A DNA stretch of 7,958 nucleotides, from contig JAFDWD010000858.1 of the NCBI GenBank assembly GCA_018268695.1, forward strand, positions 1-7,958. The letters are read 5' to 3'. The notes below the pieces were generated by a model. It was not told where the DNA came from. It ran no database searches and worked only from the letters and a program-made list of their open reading frames with translations. Source of the stretch: Actinomycetota bacterium. Lineage in GTDB: Bacteria > Actinomycetota > Thermoleophilia > Solirubrobacterales > 70-9. Shown here piece by piece: positions 1 to 6,180 of this stretch (positions are counted from its first letter, which is position 1; each line of letters starts with the position of its first letter). A program made the position numbers and the translations under genes.

Positions 1-15
1 CGGGCTTCCCTTCGC

Positions 16-636
16 TCAGGGCCCGCCCTGCGTCGGCGGCTCCCCCGGCAGGGCCCGCATCAGGGCGAGGAGCCCGTCGCGCAGCGCCGCGGCACCGAGC
101 CCGTGCGGAGGCGCGGCGATCCGGTGTAGGCCGACCCCGTCGGCGTAGGCGGTGAGGATCGGCGCCGCCCAGCCGAGGTCGTCCCGGCGCGACGCGGTGA
201 CCAGGGTGCTGGCCTGGCGCTGGGTGGCGGCGATCGCGGCGTCGACCTCTGCCCGCAGCGCCGGCCGCCGGACGGCGAACAGGTAGGCCTCGTACTGGAC
301 CTTGTCGTATTTCGGCGCTGTCTCGGTCGCCAGGCGGACGAACTCCTCGATCGCCGTCGGCTGGTCCATGTCCTCCTCCTCGATCCTTCGGCGCAGGTCT
401 TCGAGGGCGTCGAACATCGCCTTCATGATCGAGCGGAAGGCCTCGACGATGAGGTCGTCGATCGACGGGAAGAAGTAGTTCGGGGCAGAGCCGGCGACCT
501 TCGCTCGTCTCGCCACCGACCGGTGACTGACCGCCGAGACGCCCTCTTCGAAGATCAGGTCGATCGTCGCTTCGAGGATCTCCTGCTTGCGGACCTCGCC
601 CTTTCGGTATCGCTTGACCGGCTCCTCGCGAGGCAT
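16..636 (-). CDS. TetR/AcrR-family transcriptional regulator (paralogue 1)
   Basis: This 206-residue protein has the usual TetR size and plan. An N-terminal three-helix DNA-binding domain covers about residues 17-65, with the helix-turn-helix near 37-56 (SHRSVARR to SAPNYFF) and the family-typical aromatic-Pro-Ser turn before DDLIVEAF. A helical ligand-binding domain follows, containing APKYDKVQYEAYLFA and a GWAAPILTAYADGVGLHRI segment. It is about 75% identical by hand alignment to the second TetR at 6181-6864, but lacks that protein's Lys-rich tail and ends LPGEPPTQGGP. It is transcribed away from the ABC operon, which suggests local control of that operon; the operator-like dyad at 681-696 lies 45 bp from its start codon. 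The ATG at 634-636 is chosen because the paralogues align from VKRYRKGE just after their starts. No Shine-Dalgarno is visible. A weak -10-like TAGGCT (minus strand, 650-645) would give an almost leaderless mRNA. The ligand is unknown. Confidence 0.9.
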   Translation of the reverse strand: MPREEPVKRYRKGEVRKQEILEATIDLIFEEGVSAVSHRSVARRAKVAGSAPNYFFPSIDDLIVEAFRSIMKAMFDALEDLRRRIEEEDMDQPTAIEEFVRLATETAPKYDKVQYEAYLFAVRRPALRAEVDAAIAATQRQASTLVTASRRDDLGWAAPILTAYADGVGLHRIAAPPHGLGAAALRDGLLALMRALPGEPPTQGGP

Positions 637-680
637 CGCTGCGCAGCCTAGACGAGGTCGAACCTGCGCGATCCTAAAAA

Positions 681-696
681 AAGGGCACCTGTCCTA
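681..696. promoter_or_regulatory. Operator-like imperfect palindrome (site A2)
   Basis: AAGGGCACCTGTCCTA is an imperfect dyad: 5 of 7 half-site positions match around a central CC. It is 12/16 identical to the site at 6937-6952, sharing CACCTG and CCTA. It lies between the divergent TetR gene and the importer promoter, with its centre 33 bp (about three helical turns) upstream of site A1. It is a plausible TetR operator acting on the regulator gene, the importer operon or both. Binding is inferred. Confidence 0.45.
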
Positions 697-704
697 ATTA
701 GGTC

Positions 705-733
705 TTGACAATCTGAAACGCCTGCCCTAGATT
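705..733 (+). promoter_or_regulatory. Sigma-70-type promoter of the ABC importer operon
   Basis: A perfect -35 TTGACA (705-710) is separated by 17 nt from a -10 TAGATT (728-733), predicting transcription from about 740. That leaves a leader of about 119 nt before the binding-protein start codon. The block 705-734 is 26/30 identical to the promoter of the downstream isomerase gene. The identity covers the spacer as well as the hexamers, which indicates a shared regulator and not just a shared sigma factor. Confidence 0.8.
714..729. promoter_or_regulatory. Operator-like site within the importer promoter (site A1)
   Basis: TGAAACGCCTGCCCTA fills the spacer and the first two bases of the -10, so a bound repressor would block RNA polymerase. 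It is 13/16 identical to the site in the isomerase promoter (6937-6952). The inner dyad is poor (2/7), but it sits inside an outer perfect inverted repeat, CAATCT (709-714) and AGATTG (729-734). A TetR-family protein is the obvious candidate ligand. This is inference from position and conservation. Confidence 0.45.
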
Positions 734-738
734 GCTCG

Positions 739-801
739 CCTTGAAGCTTGGGAGCTTTCACGGGAACTGCTCAAGGTCCGCTTCTCTCCTCCGCGGCGGA
801 G
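739..801 (+). promoter_or_regulatory. Structured 5' leader of the importer mRNA
   Basis: Two hairpins are visible in the predicted leader. CCTTGA (739-744) pairs perfectly with TCAAGG (771-776), almost exactly at the predicted 5' end, and a nested AGCTT-type stem lies around 744-757. CTCCG (789-793) pairs with CGGAG (797-801) around a 3-nt loop. This contrasts with the apparently leaderless neighbouring genes. I do not recognise a riboswitch class. A 5'-end stem could protect the transcript from decay. Confidence 0.35.
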
Positions 802-844
802 CACAACACCCCTGGGGGGCCGGAGCGTCCGTCCAATCACGAAC

Positions 845-853
845 AGGAGAAGG
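845..853 (+). promoter_or_regulatory. Ribosome binding site of the binding-protein gene
   Basis: AGGAGAAGG ends 5 nt before the ATG at 859. It is the only strong Shine-Dalgarno among the gene starts in this window. It fixes the start after the false upstream extension and fits high synthesis of the receptor relative to the permeases. Confidence 0.8.
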
Positions 854-858
854 TGTGC

Positions 859-2472
859 ATGCGTAAGTTTGCATTGATCGCATTGGGGACGACCTTGATC
901 GGTCTCCTCGTCGCCGCATGTGGCGGCGGCTCGAGTGGCTCCGGTGGGACCGTCGACCTCACCACCGGCACGAAGACCACCGCTGCCTGCGGGTCCGAAC
1001 CGGTGGCAGGCGGAGCCCTCGTCTACGCCCGCCAGGCCGAAACGATCACCGTCGACCCGCTGGAAATCAAGAACGGCAACGGCGACATCTTCACCGACGA
1101 AATGATCTACGCCGGGCTGGTGAAACTGAACCCCGAAGGCGGCACCGAAATCCAGCCTGCGCTTGCCGAAAGCTGGGACAAGTCGAAGGACGGCAAGACC
1201 TACACGTTCCACCTCCGGCCGGGCATCAAATTCTCCGACGGCTCGCCGATCACCGCCGAAGACGTGGTCTGGAGCCTCAACAACTTCGGCAATCCGGAAG
1301 TCAACGAAGTCATGGCGGTGCTCACCACCGGTTACAAGACCGCGACCGAAGTCGATCCGAGGACGGTGAAGGTGACGCTGAGCGAACCGGTCGCCGCATT
1401 CCTCTACAACATCGCCGTCTTCCCGGCCGTGATCCTGCCCAAAGCGGAGGTCGAAAAGGAAGGCGACGCCTTCTGGAAGCACCCGGTCGGCGCGGGCCCG
1501 TTCGTGCTCAAGGAATTCGTCCAAGGCTCGCACGTCACGCTCGAAAAGAATCCCTATTACTACGAAGAAGGCAAGCCGTACCTCGACTCGGTGCGCTTCA
1601 ACTTCGCCACCGACAGCAACACCCGCGTCCTCGACCTGAAAAGCGAACAGGCGCAGATCATCGACGGGGTCCCGTTCAGTCAGATCGCCGCACTGCAGGG
1701 CGAACAGGGGATCGCGGTCCAGACGGTGAAAGACGTCCCCGCCTGGATCCTGCTCTCCCTGAACAACGAAGTGCCGGCGCTCAGCGACCAGAACGTGCGC
1801 CTCGCCCTGCAGTACTCGCTCAACCGCGAAGAGATGAACGAAGCCGCCTTCAAAGGCGTCGGGACGATCCCCAACAGCCTGTTCGCGGCGATGAAGTACA
1901 CCGATAAGTCGATTCCCGCCTACGCCTACGAAGTCGACAAAGCGAAGGAATACCTGGCGAAATCGAAGTACGGCAACGGCTTCTCGCTGACCCTGTCGTA
2001 CCCCTCCGGCTTCGACTTCCTGAAGACCGTGGCCCTGATCGTCCAGCAGGATTGGGAAGCGATCGGCGTCAAGGTGAAGCTGGAAGAAGAGTCGGCCGCC
2101 ACCGCGGCGGAAAAGTGGAGCTCATCGGAATACGAAGCGACCATCCCGTTCCCGACGACGACGAGCGACATCCCGGTCCCCGACGAGTACGCAGGCTTCT
2201 TCGCCAATCCGGCGAGCGGTACCGAAGCCTTCTTCTCGCACTGGGAAAACCCGACGACGACCAAGAACGTGGTCAAGTTCCAGATCACCCCGGATGAAGC
2301 CGAACAGGCGAAGCAGTGGCCGGTGATCCAGAAGGAATTCAACGAAGGCGTTCCTTCGCTCAACCTGATGGACGTCCCGTTCGTCAACGCCCACGCCGAC
2401 AACGTCTGTGGCACGGCGGTCAACACGCTCGGGGTCGACCACCTCGAGCAGACCTGGATCGCCAAGGGCTAA
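859..2472 (+). CDS. ABC importer substrate-binding lipoprotein (SBP_bac_5 / DppA-OppA family)
   Basis: The 537-residue protein is the extracytoplasmic receptor of the importer. It starts with a lipoprotein signal peptide: Arg2-Lys3, a hydrophobic core, then lipobox VAAC with the lipidated Cys21, and a Gly/Ser-rich linker. Family 5 binding-protein hallmarks follow: ALAESW...KTYTFHLRPGIKFSDGSPITAEDVVWSL at about 100-142, VGAGPFVLKEF...LEKNPYYYEEGKPYLDSVRFNF at about 210-250, and the QNVRLALQYSLNREEM segment. The ATG at 859 is supported by AGGAGAAGG at 845-853 and by the signal peptide. An in-frame extension back to 748 would precede the leader and is not credible. Two further cysteines, Cys44 and Cys517, could join the mature ends. 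Glu codons are overwhelmingly GAA, unlike its neighbours. The family binds peptides but also nickel, opines and oligosaccharides, so the ligand cannot be read from the family. The regulatory link to sugar genes favours a sugar-related ligand. Confidence 0.95.
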   Translation: MRKFALIALGTTLIGLLVAACGGGSSGSGGTVDLTTGTKTTAACGSEPVAGGALVYARQAETITVDPLEIKNGNGDIFTDEMIYAGLVKLNPEGGTEIQPALAESWDKSKDGKTYTFHLRPGIKFSDGSPITAEDVVWSLNNFGNPEVNEVMAVLTTGYKTATEVDPRTVKVTLSEPVAAFLYNIAVFPAVILPKAEVEKEGDAFWKHPVGAGPFVLKEFVQGSHVTLEKNPYYYEEGKPYLDSVRFNFATDSNTRVLDLKSEQAQIIDGVPFSQIAALQGEQGIAVQTVKDVPAWILLSLNNEVPALSDQNVRLALQYSLNREEMNEAAFKGVGTIPNSLFAAMKYTDKSIPAYAYEVDKAKEYLAKSKYGNGFSLTLSYPSGFDFLKTVALIVQQDWEAIGVKVKLEEESAATAAEKWSSSEYEATIPFPTTTSDIPVPDEYAGFFANPASGTEAFFSHWENPTTTKNVVKFQITPDEAEQAKQWPVIQKEFNEGVPSLNLMDVPFVNAHADNVCGTAVNTLGVDHLEQTWIAKG

Positions 2473-2487
2473 GGCCGGACAGGCCCT
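2465..2487 (+). other. Small inverted repeat at the binding-protein stop codon
   Basis: AGGGC (2465-2469) can pair with GCCCT (2483-2487) across the stop codon, and a short GGCC repeat lies inside the loop. It occupies the 37-nt gap between receptor and permease genes. In many importer operons such a stem stabilises the receptor mRNA and lowers downstream expression. The stem is short and has no T tract, so it is not a full terminator. Confidence 0.3.
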
Positions 2488-2509
2488 CTCACCCGACGAC
2501 TGGACCACG

Positions 2510-3457
2510 ATGCTGACCTACCTTGCAAGACGAGTGGCAATCAGCATCGTGGTCCTGATCGGGATCGCGATCGTCACCTTCCTGATGATCCACCTGGTGC
2601 CTGGCGATCCCGCCCGGATCGAGCTCGGGGCGCACGCGACGCCGGAAGCGGTGCAGCGGATCCGCCATGAAATCGGGCTCGATCAACCGTTTCTCCAGCA
2701 GTTCCTCACCTTCCTCGGCCATACCGTGACCGGCCAGTTCGGCAACTCGGTGACCTTCAACTCGTCGGTGACCGAAGTCATCGGCAGTCGGGTCGGGCCG
2801 AGCGCGGTGCTCGCCGTCTACGGCATCCTGATCGCACTGGTCGTCGGCGTTCCGCTGGGGATCGTCGCCGCGATCCGCCAGGGCGGGATGGCCGACACGG
2901 CGATCCGCCTGATCACCACCTTCAGCTTCGCGATGCCCTCGTTCTGGTTCGGCCTGATGCTCTCGCTGATCCTCGGGCTCGAGCTCAAGCTCTTCCCCGT
3001 CTCCGGCTACCAGTCGGGGATCGGGGGGATCCTCAAGACGATGACCCTGCCGGCGCTGACCCTGGCGCTGGGGCTGCTGGTGATCGTCGTCCGCAATCTG
3101 CGCAGCAGCCTGATCGCGGTGATGCACAGCGACTACATCGAGGCGGCGCGCGCCCGGGGCTTCAGCGAGCGGCGGATCGTGCTCGGCCACGCGCTGCGCA
3201 ACTCGGTGATCGGGACGATCACCATCCTCGCCTCGCTCTTCGGCTACGTGATCGGGCTGATGGTCCTGATCGAGGCCGTCTTCCAGCTGCCCGGGCTGGG
3301 GACGCTGCTCGTCCAGGCGGTCCAGAAACGCGACTACCAGCTGGTCCAGGCGCTGGCGCTGCTCTCCGGCGTCGTCGTGGTGGCCATCGGCCTGGTGATG
3401 GACGTCGTCTACGCCGTGATCGATCCGCGCATCCGCTTGGCGGGGCGACATGAGTAG
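2510..3457 (+). CDS. ABC importer permease, DppB/OppB type
   Basis: The 315-residue inner-membrane protein is one of the two channel subunits. It begins with the DppB-type pattern MLTYLARRVAISIVVLIGIAIVTFLMIHLVPGDPAR: a first membrane helix followed by the conserved PGDP. About five more hydrophobic segments follow. The EAA loop that docks on the ATPase is DYIEAARARGFSERRIVLGHALRNS, starting near residue 208, and the C-terminus YAVIDPRIR is typical. The ATG at 2510 gives the family N-terminus; the open frame extends further upstream only by overlapping the binding-protein gene. No Shine-Dalgarno precedes it, so translation may depend on reinitiation from the gene 37 nt upstream. It overlaps the next gene by 8 nt. 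Length is normal for the family. Confidence 0.95.
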   Translation: MLTYLARRVAISIVVLIGIAIVTFLMIHLVPGDPARIELGAHATPEAVQRIRHEIGLDQPFLQQFLTFLGHTVTGQFGNSVTFNSSVTEVIGSRVGPSAVLAVYGILIALVVGVPLGIVAAIRQGGMADTAIRLITTFSFAMPSFWFGLMLSLILGLELKLFPVSGYQSGIGGILKTMTLPALTLALGLLVIVVRNLRSSLIAVMHSDYIEAARARGFSERRIVLGHALRNSVIGTITILASLFGYVIGLMVLIEAVFQLPGLGTLLVQAVQKRDYQLVQALALLSGVVVVAIGLVMDVVYAVIDPRIRLAGRHE

Positions 3458-4334
3458 CGTCGCCGCCCCGGCAGCCACCTCCTCGCGTCGGCCCTGGCGA
3501 CGACCGGCGGACCTCCTGCGGCGGTTCCGCTCGTTGCCGATCGGGGTCCAGATCGGCGCCGTGATCACCGGCATCATCGCCCTCGCGGCGCTCTTCGCCC
3601 CGCTGATCGCGCCCTACGGCGAAAACCAGCTCGACTTCGCCCAGACCCTGGCGCCGCCCTCGGCGGCCCACCTGTTCGGCACCGACGAAGCCGGTCGTGC
3701 CGTCTTCTCGCGCACCCTCTACGGCCTCCGTCTGGACCTCGCGCTGGCGCTCCTGGTCACCTACGTGCCGCTGCCGGTGGGGGCTCTGGCCGGGGCCGTC
3801 GCGGGGTATTTCGGCGGCGCCACCGACGGCGTCATCTCGCGCCTCGCCGACGTGATGATCGCCTTCCCGTTCATCGTCCTGATCATCGCCGTCGTCGCGA
3901 TCGTCGGGCCGGGCGCGAGCGGCTTCCTGATCGGGGTGCCGATCGCCTCCTGGGCGCTCTACGCCCGTCTCGCCCGCAGCGAGATGCTGGTCCTCCGCGA
4001 GCAGCCCTTCATGCTCGCCACCGCGGCGCTCGGGTTCTCGCGGCGGCGGGCGATCTTCCGCCACGCCCTGCCGAACCTGCTGCGGCCGTGCCTCGTCTAC
4101 TCGACCCTCGATCTGGTCGGCAACCTGCTGCTGCTCGCGGGCCTCTCCTATCTCGGCCTCGGGATCCAGCCGCCGACCGCGGATCTCGGCGCGATCATCT
4201 CCAACGGCCAGAGCTATCTGCTCAGCGCCTGGTGGATCTCGACCTTGCCCGGCCTCGTCCTCGTCCTTTTCGGGGTCGGCTTCGGCCTGGTCGGCGAGGG
4301 GCTGGCCGATCGCAGCAGCAAGGGGGGACGATGA
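3450..4334 (+). CDS. ABC importer permease, DppC/OppC type
   Basis: The 294-residue protein is the second membrane subunit. A cytoplasmic, Arg-rich N-terminus (about 1-30) precedes the first helix (VQIGAVITGIIALAALFAPLIAPYG). The DppC signature HLFGTDEAGRAVFSRTLYG starts at His74, where the family usually has GRDVFSR, so Ala replaces Asp. The coupling loop is FMLATAALGFSRRRAIFRHALPNLL (about 187-211), a degenerate EAA motif that keeps the Gly of the ALG core. Further helices and a LSYLGLGIQPPTADLGAIISNG segment complete the family pattern. The ATG at 3450 overlaps the end of the upstream permease by 8 nt, indicating translational coupling. The stop overlaps the next start as ATGA. Confidence 0.95.
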   Translation: MSSVAAPAATSSRRPWRRPADLLRRFRSLPIGVQIGAVITGIIALAALFAPLIAPYGENQLDFAQTLAPPSAAHLFGTDEAGRAVFSRTLYGLRLDLALALLVTYVPLPVGALAGAVAGYFGGATDGVISRLADVMIAFPFIVLIIAVVAIVGPGASGFLIGVPIASWALYARLARSEMLVLREQPFMLATAALGFSRRRAIFRHALPNLLRPCLVYSTLDLVGNLLLLAGLSYLGLGIQPPTADLGAIISNGQSYLLSAWWISTLPGLVLVLFGVGFGLVGEGLADRSSKGGR

Positions 4335-5341
4335 GCCTGCTCGAGATCGCCGACCTGCGGGTCGAGTTCCCTTCCGAGGAGGGCCCGCTGGTCGCCGTCA
4401 AGGGCGTCGATCTGTCGCTCGAAGCGGGTGAAGTCCTCGGCCTGGTCGGCGAGTCGGGATCGGGCAAGAGCCTCACCTGTCGCTCGGTGATGCGGATGGT
4501 GCCCGACCCCGGTCGGATCGCCGGCGGCACGATCAGCTTCGAAGGGGCCGACGTGATGACGATGGGCGAGGCCGCGCTGCGCGACTTCCGCGCCCACTCG
4601 GTCGGCATGGTCTCGCAGAATCCGTTCGGCTCCCTCAACCCGGTCCACTGCGTCGGTGCCCAGGTCGCCGAGACCTTGCGGGTCAATCGCGGCAGGAGCC
4701 GCCGGCAGGCGAAGGCGGCGGCGATCGAGCTGCTCGACAAGGTCGGGATCGCCGACCCCGACCGTCGCTACAACTCCTACCCGCACGAGCTTTCGGGCGG
4801 CATGTGCCAGCGGGTGATGATCGCCCTCGCCACCGCCTCCAGCCCGCGGCTCCTGCTCGCCGACGAGCCGACCACCGCGCTCGACGTGACCACCCAGGCG
4901 CAGATCCTGAAACTGCTGACCGAGATGCGCCGCGAGGAGGGGATGGCGATGCTCCTCGTCTCCCATGACTTCGGCGTGATCGCCGAGGTGTGCGACCGCG
5001 TCGCCGTGATGTACGGCGGCCATGTGGTCGAGACCGGCCCGATCGATTCGATCTACCACGACCCCCAGCACCCCTACACGCGCGCCCTGCTCGACTCGAT
5101 CCCGGAGCTCGACGCCGCCGGGACGGCGACCCGGCGCGACCCGATCTCCGGCTATCCGCCTGAGCTGGCCGAACTGTTGCCCGGCTGCGTGTTCGAGCCG
5201 CGGTGCCAGTTCGCCGGGCCCACCTGCAAGGAGATCTCGATGCGCCTCGAGCCGGTCGGCGAGGGGCGCCTGTCGGCCTGTCCGGTCCGCCCCCTGGCGG
5301 CGGTCCCCGAGCGGCCCGCGACGGCGGAGGCGGAGGCATGA
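4331..5341 (+). CDS. ABC importer ATPase, DppD/OppD type with Fe-S cysteine domain
   Basis: The 336-residue cytoplasmic ATPase powers import. Visible motifs are Walker A GESGSGKS (40-47), Q-loop Gln96, signature LSGGM (154-158), Walker B LLLADE with Asp178-Glu179, D-loop ALD and switch His212. The residue after the signature is Cys159 (LSGGMCQRV) where the family usually has Arg or Lys. The C-terminal oligopeptide-transporter extension contains HPYTRALL and four cysteines, Cys286, Cys292, Cys299 and Cys317 (C-x5-C-x6-C-x17-C), in GCVFEPRC...TC...SACPV. In OppD/DppD proteins this region binds a [4Fe-4S] cluster. The ATG at 4331 overlaps the permease stop by 4 nt. An open frame runs further upstream, but only inside the permease gene. 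The Ala/Glu-rich tail after residue 317 is not conserved. Confidence 0.95.
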   Translation: MSLLEIADLRVEFPSEEGPLVAVKGVDLSLEAGEVLGLVGESGSGKSLTCRSVMRMVPDPGRIAGGTISFEGADVMTMGEAALRDFRAHSVGMVSQNPFGSLNPVHCVGAQVAETLRVNRGRSRRQAKAAAIELLDKVGIADPDRRYNSYPHELSGGMCQRVMIALATASSPRLLLADEPTTALDVTTQAQILKLLTEMRREEGMAMLLVSHDFGVIAEVCDRVAVMYGGHVVETGPIDSIYHDPQHPYTRALLDSIPELDAAGTATRRDPISGYPPELAELLPGCVFEPRCQFAGPTCKEISMRLEPVGEGRLSACPVRPLAAVPERPATAEAEA

Positions 5342-6171
5342 ACGAGCCCGACCGCCGCCTGCTCGAGGTCGAGGGGCTGACCAAGGAGTTCGACGTTCGC
5401 CGCAGCGCGGGCGAACGCCTGCGCCGTACCGAGGCGCAGCGCCACCGCGCCGTCGACGATGTCTCCTTTGAGCTGCGAAGGGGTGAAATCCTCGGCCTCG
5501 CGGGTGGTTCCGGGAGCGGCAAGACGACCGTTGCCCGCTGCCTGATCCGGCTCGCCGAGCCGGATGCCGGGCAGATCCGGATCGACGGCGGCGACGTCCT
5601 CGCCGCTCCGCGGCGGGAGCTGCGCGAGCTGCGGCGGCGGATGCAGATGGTCTTCCAGGACCCCTATGCGTCGCTGAATCCCCGGCTGACGGTGGGGGCG
5701 GCGCTGCACGAAGCGGGCAAGGTCCACGGCCGGCCCGGGAGCGAGAACGAGGCCGCGTTCGTCGCCCGCCTGCTCTCCCTGGTCCAGCTCTCGGAGCGCC
5801 TCGCCTCGCGCAAGCCGCGGGAGCTCTCCGGCGGCCAGCGTCAGCGGGTCGCGATCGCGCGGGCCCTGGCCGTCGACCCGGAGCTGATCATCGCCGACGA
5901 GGCGGTGAGCGCCCTCGACGTCTCGGTCCAGGCGCAGCTCCTGAACCTCTTCCTCGATCTGCGCGACGAGCTCGGCGTCGCGATCCTCTTCATCGCCCAC
6001 CAGCTGGCGGTGATCGCCGAGGTCGCCGACCGGATCGCGGTCATGTACCGAGGGCGGATCGTCGAGACCGGCGTCACCAGGGACGTCTACGAGAACCCGA
6101 CCGATCCGTACACCAAAGCGCTGCTGGCCGCGCATCCTCAGCCGGATCCCCGGCGCCGGACCTTCGCCTGA
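5338..6171 (+). CDS. ABC importer ATPase, DppF/OppF type, short form
   Basis: The 277-residue protein is the partner ATPase. It has the DppF-type insertion between the first strand and the core (about 20-37, RRSAGERLRRTEAQRHRAVDDVSF). Motifs are Walker A GGSGSGKT (56-63), Q-loop Gln107 in VFQDPYASLNPR, signature LSGGQ (163-167) within LSGGQRQRVAIARAL, Walker B LIIADE with Asp187-Glu188, ALDVS, and switch His221. Walker A has Gly57 where the family normally has Glu (GESGSGK), and Walker B continues EAVSALD. It ends soon after TDPYTKALLAAHP and lacks the roughly 50-residue Cys-containing extension that many DppF/OppF proteins carry, so only the partner can hold an Fe-S cluster. The ATG at 5338 overlaps the previous stop by 4 nt. 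It is the last gene of the operon, 9 nt from the convergent TetR gene. Confidence 0.95.
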   Translation: MNEPDRRLLEVEGLTKEFDVRRSAGERLRRTEAQRHRAVDDVSFELRRGEILGLAGGSGSGKTTVARCLIRLAEPDAGQIRIDGGDVLAAPRRELRELRRRMQMVFQDPYASLNPRLTVGAALHEAGKVHGRPGSENEAAFVARLLSLVQLSERLASRKPRELSGGQRQRVAIARALAVDPELIIADEAVSALDVSVQAQLLNLFLDLRDELGVAILFIAHQLAVIAEVADRIAVMYRGRIVETGVTRDVYENPTDPYTKALLAAHPQPDPRRRTFA

Positions 6172-6180
6172 GCGCGGCCG

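Noticed and set aside
17..30. Inverted repeat CAGGGC-CC-GCCCTG at the end of the first TetR gene as a terminator
   Set aside because: The loop is too short, no T run follows on the minus strand, and the bases are coding; likely chance in GC-rich sequence.
693..702. Perfect palindrome CCTAATTAGG as a separate operator
   Set aside because: It has no counterpart in the isomerase promoter and partly overlaps site A2; it may be incidental.
748..858. Upstream extension of the binding-protein gene (37 extra codons)
   Set aside because: It would put a non-signal sequence before the lipoprotein leader. The ATG at 859 has a good Shine-Dalgarno and the predicted transcript starts at about 740.
739..858. 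Riboswitch in the importer leader
   Set aside because: Hairpins are present but no known aptamer core is recognisable by eye; a covariance-model search would be needed to claim one.
727..1533. Long open frame on the minus strand opposite the binding-protein gene
   Set aside because: It lies antisense to a gene with clear signal peptide and domain motifs, has low-complexity Arg/Gly/Asp-rich composition, and is typical of GC-driven antisense openness.
2489..4064. Minus-strand open frames opposite the two permease genes
   Set aside because: Arg/Asp/Gln-rich, motif-free translations opposite genes with recognisable membrane helices and EAA loops; compositional shadows.
4214..6135. Minus-strand open frames opposite the two ATPase genes
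   Set aside because: Same explanation: the plus strand carries complete Walker A, signature and Walker B motifs, and the reverse translations show no domain.
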